Assembly (NCBI GenBank): GCA_039920745.1
Contig: JBDSDD010000094.1
Span: 1 to 64,000, forward strand
From: Scleromatobacter sp039920745
GTDB taxonomy: Bacteria; Pseudomonadota; Gammaproteobacteria; Burkholderiales; Burkholderiaceae_C
Length of the DNA stretch: 64,000 nucleotides
Direction: 5' to 3'
Shown in pieces: positions 50,523 to 57,906 of the stretch. Position numbers and translations under genes: made by a program. The notes under the pieces are model-generated. The model was given only the letters and a program-made list of their open reading frames with translations. It was not told where the DNA came from and ran no database searches. How positions within the stretch are numbered: the stretch's first letter is position 1; each line of letters starts with the position of its first letter.

Positions 50523-51455
50523 ATGACGCTCGTGGCCTTTCGCAAACCCTCTCTGTCGATCGGCGCCAGCGTCGTCTTTGGCTCCGCGCTGCTGCTGGGC
50601 GCCCTGAGTGCGCCGGCCCGGGCGGCCGAGTCAGCGACGGGCGTGTCGAGCACGGCGCCGCTGGTGCGCGGCACCACGGGTCGCCAACTGTGGCGCATCT
50701 CGGACTACACGACCATCGAGCTCGTCGCGCGCGAGGCCGGCGCGCCTGACAACCAGCAACCGTGGACGATCGAGCCCAACACGCTGCACGCGCTGCTGCA
50801 GCAGGTGCAGGTGGTGCGCGGCGGCACGGCCAAGCCGCTGTTCGCCATCGACGAGCTCAACAACATCGTGCCGTCGCTCACCGACGCACTGGCCCATGCG
50901 CGTCCCGACCAGGACATCGCGCTGGTCAGCTCGGCCCGCCACGAGGAAAACACGTTCTACAGCATCACGGCCGTCACGGCCCGGCTGTTCGTCGCCGACG
51001 GCCACCTGAACCTGATCGTGCATGACCCGCGCGTCGACTTCTACGACGCCGCGCGCGGCAGCGGCATGGCGCCGCATTTCACGGTGGGCTCGCGCATGTC
51101 CGAAGGCACGGCGCCGCTGCAAAGCCCCAGCGCGATGAACAAGCGCGGCGACTGGCTGGTGCTGGCGGCGGTGTCTGCACCGCCGGCAGCGGTCGCGCCT
51201 GCGATGCCGCAGATGACGGCACCGGCCGCGATGGCGCCCGCCGCGCCGCCCGCGCCCGTTGCCCCGATGGCCGCGCCGATCACCGCTCCCGTGGTGGTCG
51301 CGCCCGTTGCGCCGGCGCCGCCCGCGCCCATGGCAGCGCCGGCCACGGCCGACGCCGAGCAGCGCCTGCTCACCGCCAAGCGCCTGTACGACAAGGGCCT
51401 GATCACCAAGTCGGAGTACGAGAAGAAGCGGGCGGAGATCATCAAGGGGCTTTGA
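50523..51455 (+). CDS. Exported protein with C-terminal SHOCT domain
   Basis: A 310-aa protein. Signal peptide (about 1-34, cleavage after ARA), a 190-residue beta-rich domain of unknown kind, an Ala/Pro-rich linker (about 220-275) and a SHOCT motif at the extreme C-terminus (RLYDKGLITKSEYEKKRAEI). SHOCT domains occur at ends of proteins in oligomerisation contexts. TAGAGT at 50459-50464 is a possible -10. The 3' end overlaps the convergent DUF72 gene by 14 bp. Confidence 0.82.
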   Translation: MTLVAFRKPSLSIGASVVFGSALLLGALSAPARAAESATGVSSTAPLVRGTTGRQLWRISDYTTIELVAREAGAPDNQQPWTIEPNTLHALLQQVQVVRGGTAKPLFAIDELNNIVPSLTDALAHARPDQDIALVSSARHEENTFYSITAVTARLFVADGHLNLIVHDPRVDFYDAARGSGMAPHFTVGSRMSEGTAPLQSPSAMNKRGDWLVLAAVSAPPAAVAPAMPQMTAPAAMAPAAPPAPVAPMAAPITAPVVVAPVAPAPPAPMAAPATADAEQRLLTAKRLYDKGLITKSEYEKKRAEIIKGL

Positions 51456-52203
51456 GCGTCGACGTTTTCGACGTGAGCGACCGCAACTCGAGCGTGTTCG
51501 CGGTCGCGGCGCCAGAGGCGGTGTTGTCGAAGATCACCCAGGGCAGCGCGCGCTCCGGCCAGTCGGCGAGCAGCGCTGCCTGGTGAGCCAGCCAGGTGTG
51601 GCCGTAGCGGGACCAGTACACGCGCGGTGACCCATGCCAGCGGTAGTACAGCAGGGCGCCCGCCCCATCGCTGGCCGGCCCCAGCCAGCCGCCGGGCCGC
51701 GCCGCGGCCGGACGGCTCGCGGGATCGACGGCGACGCGCGAGATGCGCAGGCGGGCAAGCGCGCTATCAGCGTCGGCCTCGAACCAACTGGCGTGACGGG
51801 GTTCGCAAGCCACCGGGCTGTCGGTGAACTCGCGCAGCAAGTCGAAGAACGCGTGCGCGACGGGTGCCTCGTAGGCCAGCGAAGGCGGCAGTTGCACCAG
51901 GAGCACGCCGCGCTTGCCGCCCAGGCCGGCGGTCTCGTCGAGGAAGGCGCGCAGCGGCTCGCGCGTGTCGCGCAGCCGCGCAGCATGCGTGATCGTGCGG
52001 GGAAGCTTCACGGCAAACCGGAAATGCGACGGCGTCATCGACGCCCAGCGGGCGTACGTCTCGAGGCGATGTGGCCGGTAGAACGATGAATTGATCTCGA
52101 CGCACGCGAACTGGCGCGCGTAGCGTTCCAGCAGTTGTCCCTCGCCGGGGAATGCGGCCGTGGACTCGCGCGGGATGCGCCATCCAGCAGTGCCGATGTA
52201 CAT
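51442..52203 (-). CDS. DUF72 (YecE-like) family protein
   Basis: A 253-aa TIM-barrel-like protein of unknown activity. The start is GTAGW (IGTAGWRIPRE) and the EINSSFYR motif is typical of the family; the C-terminal VIFDNTASGAATANTLEL is also diagnostic. The ATG at 52203 gives the family N-terminus. It overlaps the SHOCT gene by 14 bp at the 3' end. Its leader contains an intrinsic terminator 135 nt upstream of the start, on the same strand (52337-52369). Confidence 0.9.
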   Translation of the reverse strand: MYIGTAGWRIPRESTAAFPGEGQLLERYARQFACVEINSSFYRPHRLETYARWASMTPSHFRFAVKLPRTITHAARLRDTREPLRAFLDETAGLGGKRGVLLVQLPPSLAYEAPVAHAFFDLLREFTDSPVACEPRHASWFEADADSALARLRISRVAVDPASRPAAARPGGWLGPASDGAGALLYYRWHGSPRVYWSRYGHTWLAHQAALLADWPERALPWVIFDNTASGAATANTLELRSLTSKTSTLKAP

Positions 52204-52824
52204 GGTGATGCGGCGGTGTTGTCGATGCGCAAGGTTGGCAAGCACCGCGCCCGATCGCCGCCGGTTCGCCTGGGCGACTGGCCGTGGAAACGACTGTCCG
52301 CTCGCATCGCCCTGGTGGCGTGACCGCGGAGCCGCGAAGAAAAACGCCCCCGACCGGAGTCGGAGGCGTCCAAGGACGGACGACGTGCTTGACGGCATCG
52401 TCCGCCGCGACGCCCGGCGTTGGGGCCGGGAGACGTCACTCGGGGGCGCTTCTCCGGTCGACAAGCTCGAGCGAAGCTGCGTTTGATACATGCGCGAATC
52501 GGCGACGGCCAAGCCGCCTCCCCCACGCCGCGTCCCATTGGTTTGCGTTGCATTTCGATACGCCTTGATCGATCGACACCTGCGCAAAGGGGGCGAGGGG
52601 CGACAAAGGGCGGCGCGCCGTTGCACGCTGGCGCCTGTTCATCGGCCGATTTGCCCGTGAATTGAATCGGCACGCGAAAAAGAGGTGAAAAGAATCGGGC
52701 GCCGCTGGCCGTCGAAGCGCTGCCCGGCGCCGAAGCCCCGGTTTCGGAGGGTCTTGGCGCCGGCAGTTTCGCGAACCTGGGCGCACCATCGACGCATCGC
52801 TTCCTCCAGCCTGTCGCCTCCACC
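52204..52824. other. 621-bp region between the DUF72 gene and the small membrane protein
   Basis: No gene-like frame is convincing on either strand. It contains the minus-strand intrinsic terminator (annotated). The minus-strand segment right of that terminator could be a DUF72 leader or a small RNA; the plus-strand part to 52824 has no clear promoter for the next gene. Confidence 0.4.
52337..52369 (-). terminator. Intrinsic terminator in the DUF72 leader (minus strand)
   Basis: A stem of 10 pairs with one mismatch (minus CGCCTCCGAC and GTCGGGGGCG) closed by a 4-nt loop, followed by TTTTTCTT. No annotated gene ends here on the minus strand. It lies 134 nt upstream of the DUF72 start, so it could be an attenuator or end a small RNA. 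Confidence 0.7.
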
Positions 52825-53148
52825 ATGACCGCCGCACGGCAATCCCTCGCCTCTCTCACCCCGGGCCTTCGCTCGCCGCCGGCGCGAGCTCCACGACGGC
52901 GTCGGGCAAGCGCGCTGATCGCGACGCTGGTGGGCGCACTGGCGGGCGCGATCGGTGGCGTCGGGTCGGGCATGCTTGCGCCCGCGGCCGGCGCATCGAC
53001 CGCCATGGATCCCTTGCAGGGCAACGCAGCGCCGAGACGCCTGGCGCTCCCAGTGGCGGCCTTGGCGAGGCCCGTGGCCACTGTCGTCGTGCCGGCCGAT
53101 GGCGTCGATGGGCTTGCTGCCAGCGAGTCCGAGGAACGCCAGCCATGA
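52825..53148 (+). CDS. Small membrane protein upstream of bactofilin
   Basis: A 107-aa protein: basic N-terminal stretch (about 1-28), one Gly/Ala-rich membrane helix (about 29-58) and a Pro/Val-rich polar tail. It is not recognised. Its stop overlaps the bactofilin start by four bases, so it is coexpressed and probably anchors or partners the bactofilin at the membrane. No strong ribosome-binding site. Confidence 0.6.
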   Translation: MTAARQSLASLTPGLRSPPARAPRRRRASALIATLVGALAGAIGGVGSGMLAPAAGASTAMDPLQGNAAPRRLALPVAALARPVATVVVPADGVDGLAASESEERQP

Positions 53149-53765
53149 CGCCGCTCGACCTCGACCTGACGCCGGAGCCCGCTCCCGCGTCGCCCGCCGT
53201 GCTCGCGGCCCGGCATCGGCGTGCCCTGGTGGTCGGCTTGGGCGGCGGGCGCGACAGCGACTCGCCGATGGCCAAGTCCTCGTTCGCCGAACGGCGCCTG
53301 CGCGCGACGGACACGGTATCCACCCGCTTCGTCGAGCCACTCCCCGCCAGCGCGGCGCCGCCAATGACAGCCGAGATCCCGACTCCGACCCCGCGCCCGA
53401 AGCCGGCATCGGTTTCGCGGCTGCAACTGGAAGACGCGCTGGTCGTGCCCGCCGGTGCGCTGATCCGCGGCTACGTGCGGTGTCGCGCGTTGCTGCTGGT
53501 GGGCGATATCGTCGGCAACGTGCACTGCACTGGCGGGCCGGTGGTCATCCGCTCGGGCGCGAGCCTCAAAGGGCGGCTGGTGGCGACGGGAGACGTGTAT
53601 GTCTGCGGTACCGTGGGCGATACCGGCGGTGGCGCCGTCATCACCACGCGCGGCAAGCTCACGCTGGCACCGGGCGCGCGCGTGGATGGCGATGTGCGCA
53701 GCGGGTGGCTGGACCTCTACGACGGGTCGACGTTGCAGGGGGCGGCGAAGGCGTGTGAGGACTGA
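53145..53765 (+). CDS. Bactofilin-family cytoskeletal protein
   Basis: A 206-aa protein. A long proline-rich N-terminal arm of about 85 residues is followed by a bactofilin (polymer-forming, right-handed beta-helix) domain of about six short rungs (about 90-200), with V-x-G-x-V repeats (IRGYVRCRALLLVGDIVGNVHC). Bactofilins polymerise and act in cell shape, stalk or motility functions. The N-terminal arm is longer than usual. Coupled to the small membrane protein upstream. A hairpin with GAAG loop (53824-53845) is downstream. Confidence 0.85.
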   Translation: MTPLDLDLTPEPAPASPAVLAARHRRALVVGLGGGRDSDSPMAKSSFAERRLRATDTVSTRFVEPLPASAAPPMTAEIPTPTPRPKPASVSRLQLEDALVVPAGALIRGYVRCRALLLVGDIVGNVHCTGGPVVIRSGASLKGRLVATGDVYVCGTVGDTGGGAVITTRGKLTLAPGARVDGDVRSGWLDLYDGSTLQGAAKACED

Positions 53766-53823
53766 GGGGCAAGGCGGCTGCTCGTGAAGGCATGCTTGCA
53801 AGGTTCGAATAATGTCGTCGCGG

Positions 53824-53845
53824 GCCGGGTCCGAAGGGGCCCGGC
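53824..53845 (+). terminator. GC hairpin downstream of bactofilin
   Basis: 9-bp stem with one G-T pair (GCCGGGTCC/GGGCCCGGC) and GAAG loop, about 59 nt after the stop. No T-run, so a weak terminator or 3' stabiliser. Confidence 0.4.
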
Positions 53846-54080
53846 TCCGCCCCGATCCCGGCTCCGGGACGCCGACGACGATGCCGCCGGGGCCTGACTT
53901 TCGCCAAGGTCCGTTCCTTCAAGAAGCATGTGTTCCCGGTCCGCAATCGACGCGCTGCCTGGGGATCGGCGTCAGGCACCGCGCCAGTGCGTGATTGGCG
54001 TCGTGTAGATGTCGGGGCGGATGCCAGCACCTCCCCGTTGGCGCGCAAGCCGTGCAGACGGACGCACGCGTCATCGGGGC

Positions 54081-54118
54081 TGCACCTGCACCTGCACCGG
54101 CACCGGCACCGGCACCGG
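54081..54118. repeat. Hexanucleotide microsatellite (TGCACC)3(GGCACC)3
   Basis: Six perfect-spacing 6-bp units, the first three TGCACC and the next three GGCACC, with a partial seventh. A multiple of three would not shift a reading frame. Located 80 bp downstream of the minus-strand 260-aa gene. Confidence 0.8.
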
Positions 54119-54199
54119 TCGCGCGTCGAAGCAACGCCTGCGCGCCGCCGATCCGCGCTGCTCCGGAACGAACGTACAGGGCCGCCGGCGTGCGTGGCC

Positions 54200-54982
54200 T
54201 CAGTCGTCCTCGGCCCCGATCACTCTTGCTCGACGCTGCGCATTGATCTCCCTCACGTGTTCGCCGACCGCCTGCCGGCGATCGCAGGCGAGATCCTTGA
54301 AGCCGTGCAGTGCGCGGCGGCAGTCGCTGGTGAGTGCGGTGCGGCTCGACGGGTCGACCAGGCCCAGCAACCAGGCCATCTCCAGGCGTGCCAGCGTCTC
54401 GTCGGCGTTTATCAGCAGCGTCAGGTAGCGGTGCGCGCCGGGGCTGACGAGGGTGGCCTGGAAGCGGGCCGGGCGGGTGAAGGCGATGTGGGCGTTGGCC
54501 GGTGCGCGGCGGTCGATTGCGGCTTGCAGGTCGGCGGTGATGCGATTGAACAGTGCGGCCACGTCGGTGGCCCGGCGGTCGAGGGCGGCCAGCGCGTCGT
54601 TGAGGCTCGCGCGGTCCAGGCCCTGGACACGCCGGCTCGCCTCCAGCGCGTGCAACTGGCGCGAGACGAAGACGAAATCACGGCGGAAGACCTGGCGTAC
54701 CAGCGATGTGCGCAACTCGAAGTCGAGCCGCAGCGCAGCGCCGTGCGACCGGCGCGCCAGCAGCCAGAGATCGTCGTCGCGCAAGGCCGATTGCGGTGAG
54801 TCGTCGGGCACGGCGCCGGCGGCTGCGCCGTCCAGCGGCAGGTCGGCGTGCTCGCCGCTGTCGGTGGCGCCGGCGCGCTGTCGCCAACGTCCGTCGCGCG
54901 AGTGGCGTGCAGGCAAAGCGAGCGCCGGTCCGGACTGCGGGCGCTGGGCGATGGCGGGTTCGAGAGTGTTGTGGGCGTCCAC
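54200..54982 (-). CDS. Unrecognised 260-aa protein, weakly like the DUF1845/AcaB group
   Basis: Start GTG at 54982, with GGAGG 5 nt upstream (a strong Shine-Dalgarno sequence that decides the start). The protein is charged, mostly helical, with no signal peptide. Its C-terminal half (LINADETLARLEMAWLLGLVD...CRRALHGFKDLACDRR) is faintly like the integrating-conjugative-element family DUF1845/AcaB; this is a weak resemblance and no other ICE gene is nearby. It is divergent from the hybrid kinase at 55229, 246 bp apart. Function unknown. Confidence 0.6.
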   Translation of the reverse strand: MDAHNTLEPAIAQRPQSGPALALPARHSRDGRWRQRAGATDSGEHADLPLDGAAAGAVPDDSPQSALRDDDLWLLARRSHGAALRLDFELRTSLVRQVFRRDFVFVSRQLHALEASRRVQGLDRASLNDALAALDRRATDVAALFNRITADLQAAIDRRAPANAHIAFTRPARFQATLVSPGAHRYLTLLINADETLARLEMAWLLGLVDPSSRTALTSDCRRALHGFKDLACDRRQAVGEHVREINAQRRARVIGAEDD

Positions 54983-55205
54983 GTCGGCCTCCGTTGAAGG
55001 CTTCCACGGTAAGGCCGAAGTGCCGGGGTCGCGCGTGGCAAACCCGTCGATAAACGGGTCGGTTGGCGCGGGCTGCCGGTGGCGGCGCCCCGCCGGGCGT
55101 CGCTCGCGGCGCGCCAAAGGGCGAATTTCCGGGCTTCCTGTCACCGGCGACGCTTCCTGGCTGACATCGGGCCGTCCCGCGTGCGCCGGAACGCGACCTC
55201 GCTCG

Positions 55206-55211
55206 TATGAT
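55206..55211 (+). promoter_or_regulatory. -10-like TATGAT for the hybrid kinase gene
   Basis: TATGAT followed by 17 nt and the GTG at 55229. If real, a TTG at 55214 would lie upstream of the transcription start and could not be the start codon. Confidence 0.35.
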
Positions 55212-55228
55212 CGTTGCCGAACCCCGCC

Positions 55229-57172
55229 GTGTCGCCAGTCGATGCGGCCGTCGGAGACTTTGCCCTGTTCACCAAGCCCGTCACCGTCGTGCCTTCCCTG
55301 GTCACCGCGGCCGCTCCGCCCGCGGCGCCAGCAGTGGCGCCAGCGCGTGCGCCCGCAGCCGCGCCGGCACCCGGGCCCGTGACGCGTCGCACGCGCGGCG
55401 CGGGCGCGTGGGCGCTCGCCACGCCCTGGGTGATGGGCCTCGTGCTGCTGCTGTCGGCCTACCTCGCCTGGTTCACGGTGGACCTGCTGCAGAACCGCCT
55501 GCACGAGTCGAGTCTCAAGTTCGACGCCACGGTGCACCGCTTCGAGCGCTTCTGGACGCTGCACGACGCAGCGATGGAGTCCACGCTGGCCGTCAAGTGG
55601 GATCTGGCGGCCGCCGGGCCGCTGCCGCCCGGTGTCGGCCTGCAGGCCGATGCCTTGCGCTTCTTGCTGAGTTCCAACGAGTTGCGCACGGAGATCGTCC
55701 AGTCCGGGCCGTTGCTGCTGTCGCAAGGCCCGTCGTGGAGCCACGCGGTCGCTGCGCTGTCGGACAGCTTGCAGCTGGAGCGTGGCACGGCCGATCGCGC
55801 GCGCGCCCGGGCGCAGGCGCAGGCGGCGCTCGAGGGCCTGGTGCGCGTCGGGCAGGAGGCACGGCAGCGCCAGTCGATGTCAGCGGTGTTCCTCGATGAG
55901 GTCGAGGACGTGCGCCACCAGGTGCTGATCGCGTTTTCGTTGATCGTGGCGATGCTGATCCTGGTGGCGGCGCTCGCCACGCAATGGGTGCTGGTCGCGC
56001 GACGCGAGCGCGCCATCCGCGGGCGGGCCGAGCATCTGGCCGAGGTCGCCGAGGCCGAACGCGCGCGCGCCGAGACGGTGGGGCGCGACAAGGCACGCTT
56101 CCTGGGCATGCTCAGCCACGAGTTGCTGACACCGCTGCAGTCCATCTGGAGCACGATGGACGTGATCGAGTCACGCGGCCGGGTCGACGCGTCGGATCCG
56201 GCGTTCACGCGCCTGAAGGAGAGCACGCGCTCTTTGCGCGGCCGCATCAGCGACCTGGTCGATTTCGCCAAGATGTCCTCGGGCCGCCTCGAGACCCGTA
56301 TCCGGGGCTTCCAGCTGGACAAGCTCATCGACACCGCGCTGCGCGACGTCGAGGAGGCGCTCGCACAGCGCAACCTCGACGTGCACTGGGAGGCCGGCCC
56401 CGAGCTGAGCCAGCGTGTCTATTCCGACCCGGCGCGCCTGCGCCAGGTGGTCGACAACCTGCTCACCAACGCCATCAAGTACACCGAGCGCGGCGGCATC
56501 TCCATCAATGCCGAGCTGCGGCGCGACCAGGGCCTGCTCAGCGTGGAGATCTGCGACACCGGCGTTGGCATCGATCCCGACGAGATGTCACGCCTGTTCG
56601 AGCCGTTCTACCGCTCGCCGCAGACCGCCGGCATGGCCGAGGGCAGCGGCCTCGGGCTGGCCGTGGTGCGCAGCCTGGTCGACCTGATGGGCGGCACGAT
56701 CCGCGTCGACTCGCGGGTGGGGCAGGGTACGTCGGTCACGGTCGAGGTGCCCATCACAGAGGGGTCGGAGGGCGTGGCCGACGCGCCGTTGCGCATCGAC
56801 ACGCGCCTGCCGGTGCTGGTGGTGGACGACTCGCGCGACGCGCGTCGAGCCATCGCCGATGTCATCCGCGCGCTGGGCATCGACGTCGTCGAGGCCATCG
56901 ACGCCACCACCGGCCTGGCCGCGGCCGCGGAGCGCGACTACCAGGCGATCTTCCTCGACATGCAGATGCCCGACCTCACCGGCTACGAGGTCGCGCGTCG
57001 GCTGCGCAAGCCGGGCGGGCGCCACCAGAAGACTTTCCTGGTGCTGATCTCGGCCTACATGGACCTGGACGACGCCACTGTCGACAGCGTGTTCGACGCC
57101 CGCATCGACAAACCGGCGGGCCGCAAGGACCTGATGACGGCGCTGAGCCGGGCCGCTCAGGCGTGCGGCTGA
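55229..57172 (+). CDS. Hybrid sensor histidine kinase with receiver domain
   Basis: A 647-aa protein. N-terminal Ala/Pro-rich cytoplasmic part, transmembrane helix at about 65-85, periplasmic sensor about 90-230, second helix about 232-258, HisKA with H297 (MLSHELLTPLQSI; note Leu for the usual Arg), HATPase (about 415-510) with GSGLGLAVV, and C-terminal receiver with D577 (FLDMQMP) and Lys in DKPAG. No Hpt domain. The start is a GTG at 55229 or TTG at 55214. It ends by overlapping the convergent exonuclease gene by 16 bp. Confidence 0.88.
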   Translation: MSPVDAAVGDFALFTKPVTVVPSLVTAAAPPAAPAVAPARAPAAAPAPGPVTRRTRGAGAWALATPWVMGLVLLLSAYLAWFTVDLLQNRLHESSLKFDATVHRFERFWTLHDAAMESTLAVKWDLAAAGPLPPGVGLQADALRFLLSSNELRTEIVQSGPLLLSQGPSWSHAVAALSDSLQLERGTADRARARAQAQAALEGLVRVGQEARQRQSMSAVFLDEVEDVRHQVLIAFSLIVAMLILVAALATQWVLVARRERAIRGRAEHLAEVAEAERARAETVGRDKARFLGMLSHELLTPLQSIWSTMDVIESRGRVDASDPAFTRLKESTRSLRGRISDLVDFAKMSSGRLETRIRGFQLDKLIDTALRDVEEALAQRNLDVHWEAGPELSQRVYSDPARLRQVVDNLLTNAIKYTERGGISINAELRRDQGLLSVEICDTGVGIDPDEMSRLFEPFYRSPQTAGMAEGSGLGLAVVRSLVDLMGGTIRVDSRVGQGTSVTVEVPITEGSEGVADAPLRIDTRLPVLVVDDSRDARRAIADVIRALGIDVVEAIDATTGLAAAAERDYQAIFLDMQMPDLTGYEVARRLRKPGGRHQKTFLVLISAYMDLDDATVDSVFDARIDKPAGRKDLMTALSRAAQACG

Positions 57173-57723
57173 TCCGCCTGCGACGCCCCGTTCTGCCACA
57201 GACGGGCCACGCTCAGTTGCAGCACCCGGGCGTCGCTGCTGGCTCTATGCCGGCGCAACTGCAGGTTGCGAGCGACGATTTCACGGGTTTCGTCGAAGCG
57301 CTCGGCCCCGTTCTCGCTCATCAGTTCGCGCAAGTGGCGCAGCTTGAAGCTGGGGCTGATGTCGGCCGATTCGAACAAACAGGCGAGCCAGGCGTAGTCG
57401 TGCGCCCAGTTGTCGCAATAGACGGTGCGGCCGGCCAGCCGGTGATTGAGTTCGACCGCCACCTCGTGCGCGCTGCGGCCGTGGCGCTGCAGCAGCGAGC
57501 GCGAGATGCCGTGCATGCGCTCGGCGTTGCCATCCCAGTGCGTCCAGCTGGCGTCCGGCAAGATCAGCGTGCAGTAGGCCGTGCCGTCGGGCAGGACGAA
57601 GCCGATCTCGATGGGATAGCTGCCGCGACCGAAACCGGAGGCTTCGATGTCGAGCACGCACGGCAGGTTCGCGTGCGTGGGGTCGCTGTCGGCGCAAGGG
57701 TCGCGATCGGCTGAGGTGGCCAT
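57157..57723 (-). CDS. DEDDh 3'-5' exonuclease-like protein
   Basis: A 188-aa RNase H-fold protein of the DnaQ-like superfamily. Motifs: LDIEASGFG (DxE), and HRASSDARVLQ (HxxxxD, DEDDh type). NWAHDYAWLACLFE carries the middle Asp. Its substrate is unknown (DNA or RNA). The ATG at 57723 is the first after a weak 5' region. It overlaps the hybrid kinase gene by 16 bp at the 3' ends. Confidence 0.85.
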   Translation of the reverse strand: MATSADRDPCADSDPTHANLPCVLDIEASGFGRGSYPIEIGFVLPDGTAYCTLILPDASWTHWDGNAERMHGISRSLLQRHGRSAHEVAVELNHRLAGRTVYCDNWAHDYAWLACLFESADISPSFKLRHLRELMSENGAERFDETREIVARNLQLRRHRASSDARVLQLSVARLWQNGASQADQPHA

Positions 57724-57906
57724 GAAGTGAGCGTGAGCGCGGGATGCACTGCACAAGCAATATTCGGACGATACCGGACCAACCTGTGTTGTCCCCTCTG
57801 TGACAACCCTGCTCGGGGCTCGCACTATGGTGCCAAGCGTCCCCTCGAAGTAGGCTGGAGGTCCAGCGCATGAGGGCGGATCTGCCCGGCGCCGCTAAGG
57901 ATTTCA

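Larger units (their letters stand above)
53766..54199. other. 434-bp intergenic region after bactofilin
   Basis: Contains the hairpin at 53824-53845 and a hexanucleotide repeat at 54081-54118. No gene is convincing; frames here are short and low in complexity. No tRNA or recognisable RNA. Confidence 0.4.

Noticed and set aside
52204..52626. An N-terminal extension of the DUF72 gene to 52626
   Set aside because: It runs through the intrinsic terminator and does not resemble DUF72; the family N-terminus begins at 52203.
54081..54118. Direct repeats as a possible CRISPR array
   Set aside because: Units are 6 bp with no spacers and no cas genes nearby; this is a microsatellite.
54200..54982. 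An integrating conjugative element around the DUF1845-like gene
   Set aside because: No integrase, relaxase, type IV secretion gene, att repeat or tRNA is present within the window; the resemblance is weak.
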